A DNA stretch of 64,000 nucleotides from Mycolicibacterium chubuense NBB4 (GTDB lineage: Bacteria; Actinomycetota; Actinomycetes; Mycobacteriales; Mycobacteriaceae). This document shows positions 8,340 to 16,866 of this stretch, piece after piece. The notes beneath the pieces were generated by a model that made no database searches, was not told the DNA's origin, and saw only the letters and a list, made by a program, of their open reading frames with translations. The stretch spans positions 310,001 through 374,000 of the forward strand of contig NC_018027.1 of assembly GCF_000266905.1 (NCBI RefSeq), written 5' to 3'. The position numbers and the translations under genes are program-made. Positions within the stretch are counted from its first letter, which is position 1; the number at the start of each line of letters is the position of its first letter.

Positions 8340-9371
8340 ATGTCAGATCTTCGCATTGCCGTCCTCGGTGTCGGTCTGATGGGCGCCGATCATGTCGCGC
8401 GCATCGACACCCGCATCTCGGGCGCGCGGGTCGCCGTCGTCAACGACTACGTCGCCGAGAAGGCCGAGCAGGTCGCTGCCGGCATCGACGGGTGCCGCGC
8501 CGTGTCGGATCCGCTCGACGCGATCGCCGACGCGGGTGTCGACGCCGTCGTGCTCGCCACACCGGGGCCCACCCACGAGAAGCAGCTGCTGGCCTGCCTC
8601 GAGCACCGCAAGCCCGTGCTGTGCGAGAAGCCGCTGACCACCGATGTCGACACCTCGCTCGAGGTGGTCCGCCGCGAAGCCGAACTCGGCATCCGGCTGA
8701 TCCAGGTCGGATTCATGCGCCGCTTCGACGACGAGTACGCCGGCCTCAAGGCGCTGATCGACAGTGGCGAGCTGGGCGCGCCGCTGGTGCTGCACTGCGT
8801 GCACCGCAACCCCGCGGTGCCCGATCATTTCGATTCCGCCATGACTGTTCGCGACTCGCTCGTCCACGAGGTCGACGTCACCCGATTCCTGTTCGACGAG
8901 GAGATCGCGTCGATCCAGATCGTCAAGCCGGCGCCGAATTCACTGGCCCGCGAGGGTCTTTCCGATCCGCAGATCGCGATCATGCGGACCGCGAGCGGCC
9001 GGCACGTCGACGTCGAGCTGTTCGTCACCACCGGTGTGGCCTACGAGGTGCGCACCGAACTCGTCGCCGAGAAGGGCAGCGCGATGATCGGTCTCGACGT
9101 CGGGCTGGTGCGCAAGAGCGTCCCCGGCAGATGGGGCGGCACCATCACGCCGAGCTTCAAGGAGCGGTTCGGCCGCGCGTACGACACCGAGATCCAGCGG
9201 TGGGTGGACGCGGTTCGCCGCGGCGCGGACACCGGTGACTATGTGGACGGCCCGACCGCGTGGGACGGTTACGCCGCCACCGCCGTGTGCGAGGCGGGCG
9301 TTGGGGCCCTGCAGTCCGGACAACCCGTCGCGGTCGGCATGGTCGACCGCACCTCCATTCCAGGAGCCTGA
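8340..9371 (+). CDS. Gfo/Idh/MocA-family dehydrogenase, probable myo-inositol 2-dehydrogenase (IolG-like)
   Basis: 343-aa NAD(P)-dependent oxidoreductase. The Rossmann motif AVLGVGLMGADHV is near the N-terminus. LCEKPLTTDVDTS carries the family EKP lysine. IQVGFMRRFDDEY and RDSLVHEVDVTRFLFDE (catalytic-type His/Asp) follow. The reaction expected from family and context is oxidation of myo-inositol, or another cyclitol or sugar, to the 2- or 3-keto form. ATG 8340 follows a ribosome site (AGGAG at about 8325). It sits between two TIM-barrel genes with short gaps. Confidence 0.85.
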   Translation: MSDLRIAVLGVGLMGADHVARIDTRISGARVAVVNDYVAEKAEQVAAGIDGCRAVSDPLDAIADAGVDAVVLATPGPTHEKQLLACLEHRKPVLCEKPLTTDVDTSLEVVRREAELGIRLIQVGFMRRFDDEYAGLKALIDSGELGAPLVLHCVHRNPAVPDHFDSAMTVRDSLVHEVDVTRFLFDEEIASIQIVKPAPNSLAREGLSDPQIAIMRTASGRHVDVELFVTTGVAYEVRTELVAEKGSAMIGLDVGLVRKSVPGRWGGTITPSFKERFGRAYDTEIQRWVDAVRRGADTGDYVDGPTAWDGYAATAVCEAGVGALQSGQPVAVGMVDRTSIPGA

Positions 9372-9375
9372 CGAC

Positions 9376-10248
9376 ATGAAGATCGCGCTCGATCCGACGC
9401 CGTTCCACCACGACTACGAGCTGCTCGAATTTCCGGCTCTGGTCGCGGAATTGGGCTACGAGCATCTGCAGTTGACGCCGCACCGGGATTTCATCCCGTT
9501 CTTCAACCATCCGCGTGCCGACGACGCGTTGGTCGCCAAGTTCCGCACGGCGTGTGCCGACGCCGGTGTGGGGATCGCCTCGGTGCTCCCGGTGCTGCGG
9601 TGGTCCGGCCCCGACGAGGACGCGCGCGAGGCGGCGGTGCGCAACTGGAAACGCGTCGTACAGATCACCGTCGACCTCGGGGTCAACGTGATCAACACCG
9701 AGTTCTCCGGACGCCCGGAGAAGGCTGAGGAGTCCGAGCGGGCGTTCTTCCGGTCGATGGAGGAGCTGGTGCCGATCTTCGAACGCGAGGGCGTCGATGT
9801 GCGCATCGATCCGCACCCCGACGATTTCGTCGAGGACGGCCTGGAGGCGCTGCGCATCATCCGCGGGGTGAACTCGCCCAACATCGGCATGGTCTACGTC
9901 GCGTGCCACACCTACCACATGGGCGCCAACATGAGTGAGATCATGGCCGCCGCCGGGGACAGGCTACGACTGGTGCACGTCGCCGACACGATGGACCACC
10001 ACCGCAGCCACGGGCTGCGCTACATCACCAACCCGCCGGGCAATCCGGTGCGGGTGCACCAGCACCTCAAGATCGGTGACGGCGACATCGACTGGGACGA
10101 GTTCTTCGGCGGGCTGGCGAGACTCGGCTTCTACGACCGCGACGACACCGTCATGGTCTCGAGTGTGTTCGCCGAGGACGAGCAGGCTCAGGACGTCTCG
10201 CGCTACCAGCTCGAGACGATGACCGAATACGTCGCCAAATACCGCTGA
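9376..10248 (+). CDS. Sugar phosphate isomerase/epimerase-like TIM-barrel protein
   Basis: 290-aa AP-endonuclease-2-like TIM barrel, distinct from the one upstream. Conserved acidic and histidine segments are VINTEFSGRP, VDVRIDPHPDDFVEDG, YVACHTYHMG and RLVHVADTMDHHRSHG. It probably isomerises, epimerises or dehydrates a keto-sugar or keto-inositol made by the adjacent dehydrogenase. It starts four bases after the dehydrogenase stop and is followed by palindromic repeat copy 2. Substrate unknown. Confidence 0.72.
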   Translation: MKIALDPTPFHHDYELLEFPALVAELGYEHLQLTPHRDFIPFFNHPRADDALVAKFRTACADAGVGIASVLPVLRWSGPDEDAREAAVRNWKRVVQITVDLGVNVINTEFSGRPEKAEESERAFFRSMEELVPIFEREGVDVRIDPHPDDFVEDGLEALRIIRGVNSPNIGMVYVACHTYHMGANMSEIMAAAGDRLRLVHVADTMDHHRSHGLRYITNPPGNPVRVHQHLKIGDGDIDWDEFFGGLARLGFYDRDDTVMVSSVFAEDEQAQDVSRYQLETMTEYVAKYR

Positions 10249-10255
10249 CCCCCTC

Positions 10256-10318
10256 CCGCCGAACTTGCATTCCACGCGCTCGAAACGCCGAAAGCCGCGC
10301 GCGGAATGCAAGTTCGGC
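10256..10318. repeat. Palindromic intergenic repeat, copy 2
   Basis: The same family as copy 1: left arm CCGCCGAACTTGCATTCCAC and right arm CGGAATGCAAGTTCGGC. The interior (GCGCTCGAAACGCCGAAAG) is shared almost exactly with copy 3. It lies within the operon, between two TIM-barrel genes, so it may attenuate transcription or protect the upstream mRNA rather than end the operon. Confidence 0.85.
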
Positions 10319-10336
10319 ACAAGAAGGACGTGAATC

Positions 10337-11332
10337 ATGAAGCTCGGGGTGTACACCGCGATCCTGCACGACAAGCCGCTGCCCGAAGCGTTGGAGATCA
10401 TCGCGTCGCTGGGCCTGACCGGGGCGGAGGTCAACGCCGGCGGGTTCTTGCCGACCCCGCACCTGCCGGTGGACGAACTCCTGTCCGGTGCCGTGTCGCC
10501 ACGCGAGTACCTGTCGGTGTTCGACGGCACAGGGGTCTCACTCGCGGGGTTGAACTGCAACGGCAACCCGCTGCACCCCGACCCCGAAGTCGGGCCGGAC
10601 GATGCCGAGGATCTCCGCAAGGCGATCCGCGTCGCCGGTCTGCTCGGAGCCGATCGCGTGGTGACGATGTCGGGTCTGCCGCAGGCGCATCCGGGCGGCA
10701 CGTGGCCGGCGTGGCACGTCAACACCTGGGACTCCGGCTATCTCGACTCGCTGGACTACCAGTGGGGCGAGGTCGCGGTGCCCTTCTGGACCGAGATCGA
10801 CGCGCTGGCACGGGAGCACGGCGTCAAGGTCGCGATCGAGATGCACCCGCAGAATCTGGTGTTCAACCCGCCCACGCTCAAGCGACTCGTCGACAAGACG
10901 GGTGCGACCCACCTGGGCGCGGAGATGGACCCTTCGCATCTGTTCTGGCAGGGAATCGACCCCGTCGCGGCGATCGAATGGCTGGGGCCCTTGGTCTTTC
11001 ACGCCGCCGCCAAGGACACCCGAATCAATGACAACTGCCGTGTCCACGGCGTGCTCGACGAGCGCTTCACGCGAATTCCCCTTGCGCAGAACCCCACCGG
11101 GCTCGGCGGTCGCCACGTCGTCAACAAGTGGCCCGAGGACTCGTCGTGGGACTTCGTCGCCGTCGGCCGCGGCCACGACACCGCGTTCTGGGCGCGATTC
11201 CTGCGAGCATTGGAGGCTGTGGACCCCAATATGGCCGTCAACATCGAGCACGAAGACGTCGAGCTCGGACAACTCGAGGGGCTTCAGGTCGCCGCCCAGA
11301 CCCTCAAATCCGCCGACGCGGTCCCGCTCTAA
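10337..11332 (+). CDS. Sugar phosphate isomerase/epimerase-like TIM-barrel protein (third in operon)
   Basis: 331-aa TIM barrel of the AP-endonuclease-2 superfamily. Likely metal-site segments are VAIEMHPQNLVFNPPT, HLGAEMDPSHLFWQG, FHAAAKDTRIN and VNIEHEDVE near the C-terminus. ATG 10337 is clear. The operon thus holds a transporter, a dehydrogenase and three isomerase-like enzymes. That composition fits cyclitol breakdown, or a 3-keto-sugar pathway of the kind used for glycosides. The individual step cannot be assigned. Confidence 0.75.
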   Translation: MKLGVYTAILHDKPLPEALEIIASLGLTGAEVNAGGFLPTPHLPVDELLSGAVSPREYLSVFDGTGVSLAGLNCNGNPLHPDPEVGPDDAEDLRKAIRVAGLLGADRVVTMSGLPQAHPGGTWPAWHVNTWDSGYLDSLDYQWGEVAVPFWTEIDALAREHGVKVAIEMHPQNLVFNPPTLKRLVDKTGATHLGAEMDPSHLFWQGIDPVAAIEWLGPLVFHAAAKDTRINDNCRVHGVLDERFTRIPLAQNPTGLGGRHVVNKWPEDSSWDFVAVGRGHDTAFWARFLRALEAVDPNMAVNIEHEDVELGQLEGLQVAAQTLKSADAVPL

Positions 11333-11333
11333 C

Positions 11334-11398
11334 CCGCCGAAATTGCATTCCACGCGCTCGAAACGCCGAAAGCGCCGCATGGAATGCAATTTCGGCGG
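11334..11398. repeat. Palindromic intergenic repeat, copy 3
   Basis: A 65-bp copy: left arm CCGCCGAAATTGCATTCC and right arm GGAATGCAATTTCGGCGG are perfect complements over 18 bases. It begins two bases after the third TIM-barrel gene and ends four bases before the GTG start chosen for the TetR gene, so its hairpin would affect both. Confidence 0.88.
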
Positions 11399-11402
11399 AG
11401 GG

Positions 11403-12071
11403 GTGCCCGCGGGCCGGCCGGAATCTAAAATCGGACGGGTCGACACCCGCAGAAAGCACAACCCGATCGAGCGGCGCCGCCAGCTGTGCGACGCCGCGAT
11501 CGCCCTGCTGGCCGAGGAGGGTCCGCGAGGGTTGAGTCATCTCAAGGTGGATCGTCGCGCCGCGGTGGCCGACGGCACCACGTCGTTCTACTACCGCACC
11601 CGCGCGGCCCTGTTGCACGGGGTCGCCGATCAGCTGGTCCGCTATGACGCCGAGGCGTTCACCGAGGCGTTCAAGGACGCGCCCAACAGCAGCGGCGCGG
11701 AGATCCTGACGATGCTCGCGCGGCAGGTGCTGCTGATCCGCGAGGAGCCGCAGCTCTCGCGCACGCGCGCCCGGCTCGAGCTGACCATGCTGGCCAAGCG
11801 CGACGCCGACATCGCCGCGGAGTTCCAGCAGATGTCCGAGAGCTACCGAGCGCTGGTCGAGCGCATGATCGTCGCGATGCAGTCGAACGGCGGAACGCTG
11901 GACCGTTCGCTGTGTGACGAGCAGGCCTCGGTGGTGCTGACCTATCTCGGCGGCCTGATCTTCGCTCTTGCCAACGACTCACCGGACGAGACGAGCCAGG
12001 AAGACGTCGCCAGGCAGATCCGCGCGATCATCACCGGCGTGGCCGCCGAACACGGCTGCCCGCACCGGTAG
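11403..12071 (+). CDS. TetR-family regulator
   Basis: 222-aa protein. The N-terminal DNA-binding domain (RRQLCDAAIALLAEEG, then TTSFYYRTRAALLHGVADQ) has the TetR layout, and the C-terminal ligand domain is helical. GTG 11403 is the only reasonable start in frame, but the GGAGG just upstream (11397-11401) is too close for a normal ribosome site, so the start is uncertain. It follows the sugar operon and converges with the purine permease gene, leaving two bases between stops. Its target is not evident. Confidence 0.75.
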   Translation: MPAGRPESKIGRVDTRRKHNPIERRRQLCDAAIALLAEEGPRGLSHLKVDRRAAVADGTTSFYYRTRAALLHGVADQLVRYDAEAFTEAFKDAPNSSGAEILTMLARQVLLIREEPQLSRTRARLELTMLAKRDADIAAEFQQMSESYRALVERMIVAMQSNGGTLDRSLCDEQASVVLTYLGGLIFALANDSPDETSQEDVARQIRAIITGVAAEHGCPHR

Positions 12072-12073
12072 CG

Positions 12074-13486
12074 TCACAGGCCCAGCGCCGACTCGAGCGG
12101 CGTGCGGGCGAAGTACACCGCGAAGCCGGCGGCCACCACCCACAGCAGCGGGCTGATCTCGCGCACCTTGCCCGCGGCGGTGCGCATGACGACCCAGGCG
12201 ATGAACCCGACACCGATGCCGTTGGCGATCGAGTAGCTGAACGGCATCACCGCGACGGTCAACACCACCGGTAGCGCCACGGAGAACTCCGACAGGTCGA
12301 CGTGGCGCAGGTGCGAGGCCATCATCGCGCCGACCACCACCAGCGCGGCCGCGGCCACCTCGGTGGGAACGATCGATGCGAGCGGGGAGACGAACATCGC
12401 GGCCAGGAACAGCACGCCCGTCACCAGGTTCGCCAGGCCGGTGCGCGCGCCTTCCTCGATGCCCGCACCGGATTCGATGAACACGGTGTTCGACGACGAC
12501 GACGTCGCGCCGCCGGCGACCGCACCTGCACCCTCGACGATCAGCGCCGATTTCAGCCGCGGGAAGGTGCCCTTGTCGTCGGCCAGGCCGGCCTCGCGCG
12601 AGAGACCGGTCATCGTGCCCATCGCGTCGAAGAAGTTCGCGAACACCAGGGTGAACACGAGCACGACCGCGGCGATCACACCGATGCGGCTGAAGCTGTT
12701 CAGGCTGAACGCGCCGACGAGCGACAGGTCGGGCAGTGCGAACGGTGACCCGGACAGTGTGGGCACCGACAGGCTCCAGCCGCCCGGGTTGTCGGTGGCC
12801 GAACCCAGATGCCAGATCGCCTCGATCACGACCGCGACGACGGTGCCGGCCGCCAGGCCGATCAGGATGCCGCCGCGGACGCGCCGCACCACGAGGACAC
12901 CGGTGAGCAACAGGGTGAACACGAAGACGACGGTCGGCACGGTGCTGATCGAGCCGATGCCGCCGTGGCCGAGCCCGACCGGAGGGGAGGCGACGCCGGT
13001 CGAGCCGATGAAACCCGCATCGACCAGCCCGATGAACAGGATGAACAGCCCGATGCCCGCGGTGATCGCCAGCTTCAGTTGCATGGGCACCGCGTCGAAC
13101 ACCAGACGCCGCAGGCCGGTCGCGGCGAGCAGCACGATGATCAGACCGTTGATCACCACCAGGCCCATCGCCTCGGCCCAGGTCAGGTCCTTCACGACCG
13201 TGGTGGCCAAAAACGAGTTGATGCCCAGGCCCGCGGCGAATGCGAACGGCATCCGGGCGATGACGCCGAAGAGGATCGTCATCACGCCGGCGGCCAGCGA
13301 CGTCGTCGCCGACACGGCGGCGAAGTTCAGGGAACCCCCGCCGACGTCCTTGGCGCCCGACAGGATGATCGGGTTCAGCACGACGATGTAGGCCATCGCG
13401 ATGAACGTGACGAGGCCGCCGCGAATCTCTGTGCCCATGGTCGACCGACGGGCCGAGATCTCGAAGAATCGGTCCAGAAAATTCAC
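12074..13486 (-). CDS. NCS2/AzgA-family purine permease (adenine, guanine, hypoxanthine)
   Basis: 470-aa polytopic membrane protein with about 12-14 hydrophobic segments. AzgA-type motifs are GGLVTFIAMAYIVVLNP near the N-terminus, PFAFAAGLGINSF, the FANFFDAMGTMTG segment and the SSSSNTVFIESGAGI loop. It imports purine bases by proton symport. ATG 13486. It lies downstream of a small secreted protein gene on the same strand. Confidence 0.9.
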   Translation of the reverse strand: MNFLDRFFEISARRSTMGTEIRGGLVTFIAMAYIVVLNPIILSGAKDVGGGSLNFAAVSATTSLAAGVMTILFGVIARMPFAFAAGLGINSFLATTVVKDLTWAEAMGLVVINGLIIVLLAATGLRRLVFDAVPMQLKLAITAGIGLFILFIGLVDAGFIGSTGVASPPVGLGHGGIGSISTVPTVVFVFTLLLTGVLVVRRVRGGILIGLAAGTVVAVVIEAIWHLGSATDNPGGWSLSVPTLSGSPFALPDLSLVGAFSLNSFSRIGVIAAVVLVFTLVFANFFDAMGTMTGLSREAGLADDKGTFPRLKSALIVEGAGAVAGGATSSSSNTVFIESGAGIEEGARTGLANLVTGVLFLAAMFVSPLASIVPTEVAAAALVVVGAMMASHLRHVDLSEFSVALPVVLTVAVMPFSYSIANGIGVGFIAWVVMRTAAGKVREISPLLWVVAAGFAVYFARTPLESALGL

Positions 13487-13495
13487 GGGGTGACT

Positions 13496-13747
13496 CTAGT
13501 AGCGCGGCGCCGGCGGGGGCGGGGGAGGTGGAACCGGCATGCACAGGCCGGTCTGCACGTCGAGGTACTTGCCGGGAACGCAGAACGGCGCGCAGCCGTA
13601 GATCGCCCCGGTTTCACCGGGAGGGCACGATCCCGGCGGCTGTGCGGTGACGGTCTGCGGCGCGGGCCCGGCGAACATCGCCAGCGGAACGGCCACCGCC
13701 GCGGCAGCGGCTGCCGCCACTCCCAGAAGTCGTTGTGTCGCAGTCAC
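13496..13747 (-). CDS. Small secreted cysteine/proline-rich protein
   Basis: 83 aa from GTG 13747, which has a good purine-rich ribosome site. A hydrophobic alanine-rich signal segment spans about residues 6-30. The mature part has four cysteines (GSCPPGETG, YGCAPFCVPG, TGLCMPV) and ends in a polyproline tract. Probably exported and disulphide-bonded. No function is recognised; similar short exported proteins are common in mycobacteria. Confidence 0.7.
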   Translation of the reverse strand: MTATQRLLGVAAAAAAAVAVPLAMFAGPAPQTVTAQPPGSCPPGETGAIYGCAPFCVPGKYLDVQTGLCMPVPPPPPPPAPRY

Positions 13748-13760
13748 TTCCCGTCCCCTC

Positions 13761-14981
13761 TCAACGTGGCATCCCGGTGGCGACGCGCGGGGCGCCCTTG
13801 TCGGGCGCGACGTCGAGGACGAGCTCGGCGACCCTCGCCCGGTGCTGTTCGGCGCTGCCGAGCAACGCGGCGTCGGTGTAGGCCCGCTTGTAATACAGAT
13901 GCGCTTGGTGTTCCCACGTGAACCCGATTCCACCATGCACCTGGATGGCGTCGGTCGCCACTCGGGTGAACGCCGCCGAGCAGGTGGCTTGCGCGATGCT
14001 CGTGACCAGGGCGGGGTCGTCGGTGCCGTCGGTCAGCGCCCACACCGCGTGATAGGCCGTCGAGCGTGCGTGCTCGAGCGCGACGAGGTCGTCAGCGAGT
14101 CGGTGCTTGACCGCCTGGAACGAGCCGATCGGCCTGCCGAACTGCAACCGGGCCTTGGCGTACGCGACCGCGAGATCGAGCAGGTGCTGCGCGGCCCCGA
14201 CCTGTTCGACGGCCAGCAGCGCCGCGCCGACCGCGAGCGCGTGGCCGATGACGCGTTCGGCCTCGTCGGGGCCTGCGATCAGGGTCGCGGCCGCGTCGAC
14301 CAGCCCGACGGTGGCCTGCGGCCGGGTCAGGTCCAGCGTGGTCAACGGGATGCGTTGCACGGCAACGTCTCCCGCGTCGATTGCGAACAAGCCGATGCCG
14401 TCCGGCCCGTTCGCGGCGACCAGGATCACGTCGGCGGCGCCGGCGTCGACGACCCGCTCGACGGTGCCCGACAGCGTCCAGCTCTCCCCGTCGCGGGTGG
14501 CCTGGACGGCGACGGACGACGGGTCGAAGGCCCCCGCCGAGTCCGCGACGGCGAACGCCGCGGTCCGGGTGCCCTCGACGAGGGGACCGAGCAGCTCGCT
14601 TTCCGACGACGCCGCCACCAGCGCGGGAATGGTGAGGTACACGGTGCCGAAGAGCGGCCCGCACGCCAGCGCGGCGCCGAGTTGTTCGACAGCGACGGCC
14701 TGATCGACCAGAGTGCCCCCGACGCCGCCGTCGGCCTCGGGCACCGACAGTCCGAGCACGCCCAACTCGGTGCCCAGCCGTGCCCACACCTTGGCGTCAT
14801 ACGGCGGATCGGACTCCATCGCGGAGCGCACCGCGCTTTCGTCGACGAACTCCGCGCAGAAGTCACGGACCGCCGCCCGCAGCTGGTTCTGCTCGTCGGT
14901 GAACGTGAACTCAGCGCTACCGGGCTGATCCGCAAGCTCCTCAGCCATCTTGTCGGGCTGATCCGCAAGCTCCTCAGCCAC
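13761..14981 (-). CDS. Acyl-CoA dehydrogenase, FadE-type (second subunit of a pair)
   Basis: About 406 aa. FAD-dependent acyl-CoA dehydrogenase fold with FTDEQNQLRAAVRDF near the N-terminus, LQFGRPIGSFQAVKHRLADD and IQVHGGIGFTWEHQAHLYYKRA. The typical substrate-contact loops are reduced, as in the partner subunit of mycobacterial heterotetrameric dehydrogenases. GTG 14981 overlaps the end of the neighbouring gene by eight bases and has AAGGAGA upstream. A start at the internal Met of the second repeat is possible (see the tandem repeat). Substrate, lipid or steroid side chain, unknown. Confidence 0.85.
   Translation of the reverse strand: MAEELADQPDKMAEELADQPGSAEFTFTDEQNQLRAAVRDFCAEFVDESAVRSAMESDPPYDAKVWARLGTELGVLGLSVPEADGGVGGTLVDQAVAVEQLGAALACGPLFGTVYLTIPALVAASSESELLGPLVEGTRTAAFAVADSAGAFDPSSVAVQATRDGESWTLSGTVERVVDAGAADVILVAANGPDGIGLFAIDAGDVAVQRIPLTTLDLTRPQATVGLVDAAATLIAGPDEAERVIGHALAVGAALLAVEQVGAAQHLLDLAVAYAKARLQFGRPIGSFQAVKHRLADDLVALEHARSTAYHAVWALTDGTDDPALVTSIAQATCSAAFTRVATDAIQVHGGIGFTWEHQAHLYYKRAYTDAALLGSAEQHRARVAELVLDVAPDKGAPRVATGMPR
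14921..14980. repeat. 33-bp-period tandem duplication at a start codon
   Basis: 27 identical bases occur at 14921-14947 and 14954-14980. They encode AEELADQP twice at the N-terminus of the acyl-CoA dehydrogenase, once after GTG and once after ATG. The duplication has copied the start region, so either copy could initiate translation. Confidence 0.85.
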
Positions 14982-16164
14982 GCGGGATCTCCTTCCATGC
15001 CATTCCAGCGTCGGCCCGCAGATCACCCGGTAGGCCGAGCACGCGTTCGGCGAGGATGTTGCGCATCACCTCCGACGTGCCGCCCTCGATGGTGTTGGCC
15101 CGGCTGCGCAGGAATCGCTGTTGAATCGGGCCGCGGTAGTCGTCGGGGTCCCCGTCACCGGTGCCGTAGCCGTCGTACAGGATGCCCTCGGGGCCGAGCA
15201 GGTCCATGCAGAACTCGTAGATGTGCTGGTTGAGTTCGGCGCCGACGAGCTTGCCGATCGACCCCTCCGGGCCGGGGCCGCCGACGCTGGCCGAGGCCCT
15301 CGACCGCTCCGAAGTCAGCCGCTGTGCTTCGGACCGCAACCACAGACTGGTGAGACGATCCCGCAGTACCGGGGTGTGCAGGTCCGGCCGCGACGCCCAC
15401 AGCGCGACCGCGTCGGAGATGGTGCCGGCGCCGCGCCGGCTCCCGCTGGCACCGAGCGCGCTGCGTTCGTTCATCAGCGTCGTCATCGCTACCCGCCAGC
15501 CGTCGCCGACCGCTCCGAGCCGGAAGGCGTCGGGGATGCGCGCGTCGGTCATGTAGACCTCGTTGAACTCCGCATGTCCGGTCATCTGCCGCAACGGCCG
15601 GGTCTGCACTCCCGGGCCGTGCATGTCCAGGACGAAGTAGGTCAACCCTTTGTGCTTGGGCTTGTCGGGGTCGGTGCGGGCCAGCAGCAGACCCCACCGC
15701 GCGCGGTGCGCGAGGCTGGTCCAGACCTTCTGGCCGTTGACGATCCACTCGTCGCCGTCGAGGACCGCCGAGGTGGCCAGCCCGGCGAGGTCGGAACCGG
15801 CACCCGGCTCGGAGAACAGCTGGCACCAGATGTCCTCGGTCGTCGCCAGCGGACGCAGCAGCCGGCGCCGGACCTCGTCGGTCTGCGCGTGCTCGCGCAC
15901 CGTCGGCGCGGCCATGCCGTACCCCATCGGGTTGAGTCCCAGCGGCACCGGACCTCCCGCGCCCTGCAGAATCCGATCGGCGACGGCCTGCAGACCGCGG
16001 GACACCCCCATGCCGCCGAAGCCCTCGGGAAAGTGCACCCACGACAAGCCGGCATCGAAACAGGCGCCGAGGTACTCGGGGATCGGGACGGTGCGTGGAT
16101 TGTGTTCTTCGACTACGCGGCGCGCGGCGTCGGCGACGCGGTCGGCATCGGCAGCAGTGCCCAT
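14974..16164 (-). CDS. Acyl-CoA dehydrogenase, FadE-type (first subunit of a pair)
   Basis: 396 aa with classical motifs: WCQLFSEPGAGSDLAGL (flavin and substrate contact), WIVNGQKVWTSLAHRARWGLLLARTD, and the C-terminal NTIEGGTSEVMRNILAERVLGLPGD. With the overlapping downstream gene it probably forms an alpha2beta2 acyl-CoA dehydrogenase, as known for mycobacterial FadE pairs. ATG 16164. The operon continues into the small secreted protein and possibly the purine permease. Confidence 0.88.
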   Translation of the reverse strand: MGTAADADRVADAARRVVEEHNPRTVPIPEYLGACFDAGLSWVHFPEGFGGMGVSRGLQAVADRILQGAGGPVPLGLNPMGYGMAAPTVREHAQTDEVRRRLLRPLATTEDIWCQLFSEPGAGSDLAGLATSAVLDGDEWIVNGQKVWTSLAHRARWGLLLARTDPDKPKHKGLTYFVLDMHGPGVQTRPLRQMTGHAEFNEVYMTDARIPDAFRLGAVGDGWRVAMTTLMNERSALGASGSRRGAGTISDAVALWASRPDLHTPVLRDRLTSLWLRSEAQRLTSERSRASASVGGPGPEGSIGKLVGAELNQHIYEFCMDLLGPEGILYDGYGTGDGDPDDYRGPIQQRFLRSRANTIEGGTSEVMRNILAERVLGLPGDLRADAGMAWKEIPRG

Positions 16165-16322
16165 ACGAGCACCCTAGAGCAGCGCGGGAGCCGGCCGACG
16201 GTCAACCGCTGGGCCGGTCCGAGCAATCAGTATTGCGTCAGCGCGAGGCGCTCGGCCTCGGAGCGATGACGACGGGCAAGCAGGTAACGGAGCCACCGGA
16301 CATCAAGTAACACAGCGATCCT

Positions 16323-16730
16323 TTACGCGGTCTTGGTGAGGAGGGGAAGGAGTTGGCGTCGCGCGACCATTGCGTCGGCGAAGTGGTTGAGCGCCTCGGG
16401 GACCGAACCGGCCCCGGCGAACTCGATGTCGTAGTCGTGCAGGGTCTGCTCGACGGACCGGCTGGGGACCATCGACCACTCGACCCCCGCGGCCGCGCAG
16501 ACGTCATCGACGGCGAACAGAAGCGAAAGAGCCTCGCCGGCAAACGAAGTGATGTCGCTGAGGTCCAGGACGAACGGCTTCTCGGCGAGGATGAAGCGCC
16601 GGACGTACTGCGTGGCGCATTCGACGTTGGCGTCGTTGAGCGCGCCCCTGACGGTCACGACGGTGGCCAATTGGCGGCAATGCGCCCTGATCTCGGCACC
16701 ACCGCAGTCGAACGTCGGATTGCCGTACAT
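16323..16730 (-). CDS. STAS-domain protein (anti-sigma-factor antagonist-like)
   Basis: 135 aa from ATG 16730, which follows GGAGG. The fold is recognised from VVTVRGALNDANVE and FVLDLSDITSFAGEALSLLFAVDD. Such proteins bind anti-sigma factors and are usually controlled by serine phosphorylation. Aligned by hand with SpoIIAA (DSSGL), the phosphoacceptor position here is Gly in AGEAL, so the switch may be absent or different. It stands alone between the acyl-CoA dehydrogenase pair and the polymerase gene. The partner is unknown. Confidence 0.75.
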   Translation of the reverse strand: MYGNPTFDCGGAEIRAHCRQLATVVTVRGALNDANVECATQYVRRFILAEKPFVLDLSDITSFAGEALSLLFAVDDVCAAAGVEWSMVPSRSVEQTLHDYDIEFAGAGSVPEALNHFADAMVARRQLLPLLTKTA

Positions 16731-16866
16731 CGCAGCCTCCTCGATCCTGTGCTGACGGTGCCCCTGGCGGGCCTGACAACCATCAAGGTAGCCAGCCAAT
16801 TTAAGGCCGCGGGGTTAAAGCACTAATACTTCGCTAAGAACTCGACTCAGCAAACTCGCCGGTAAC

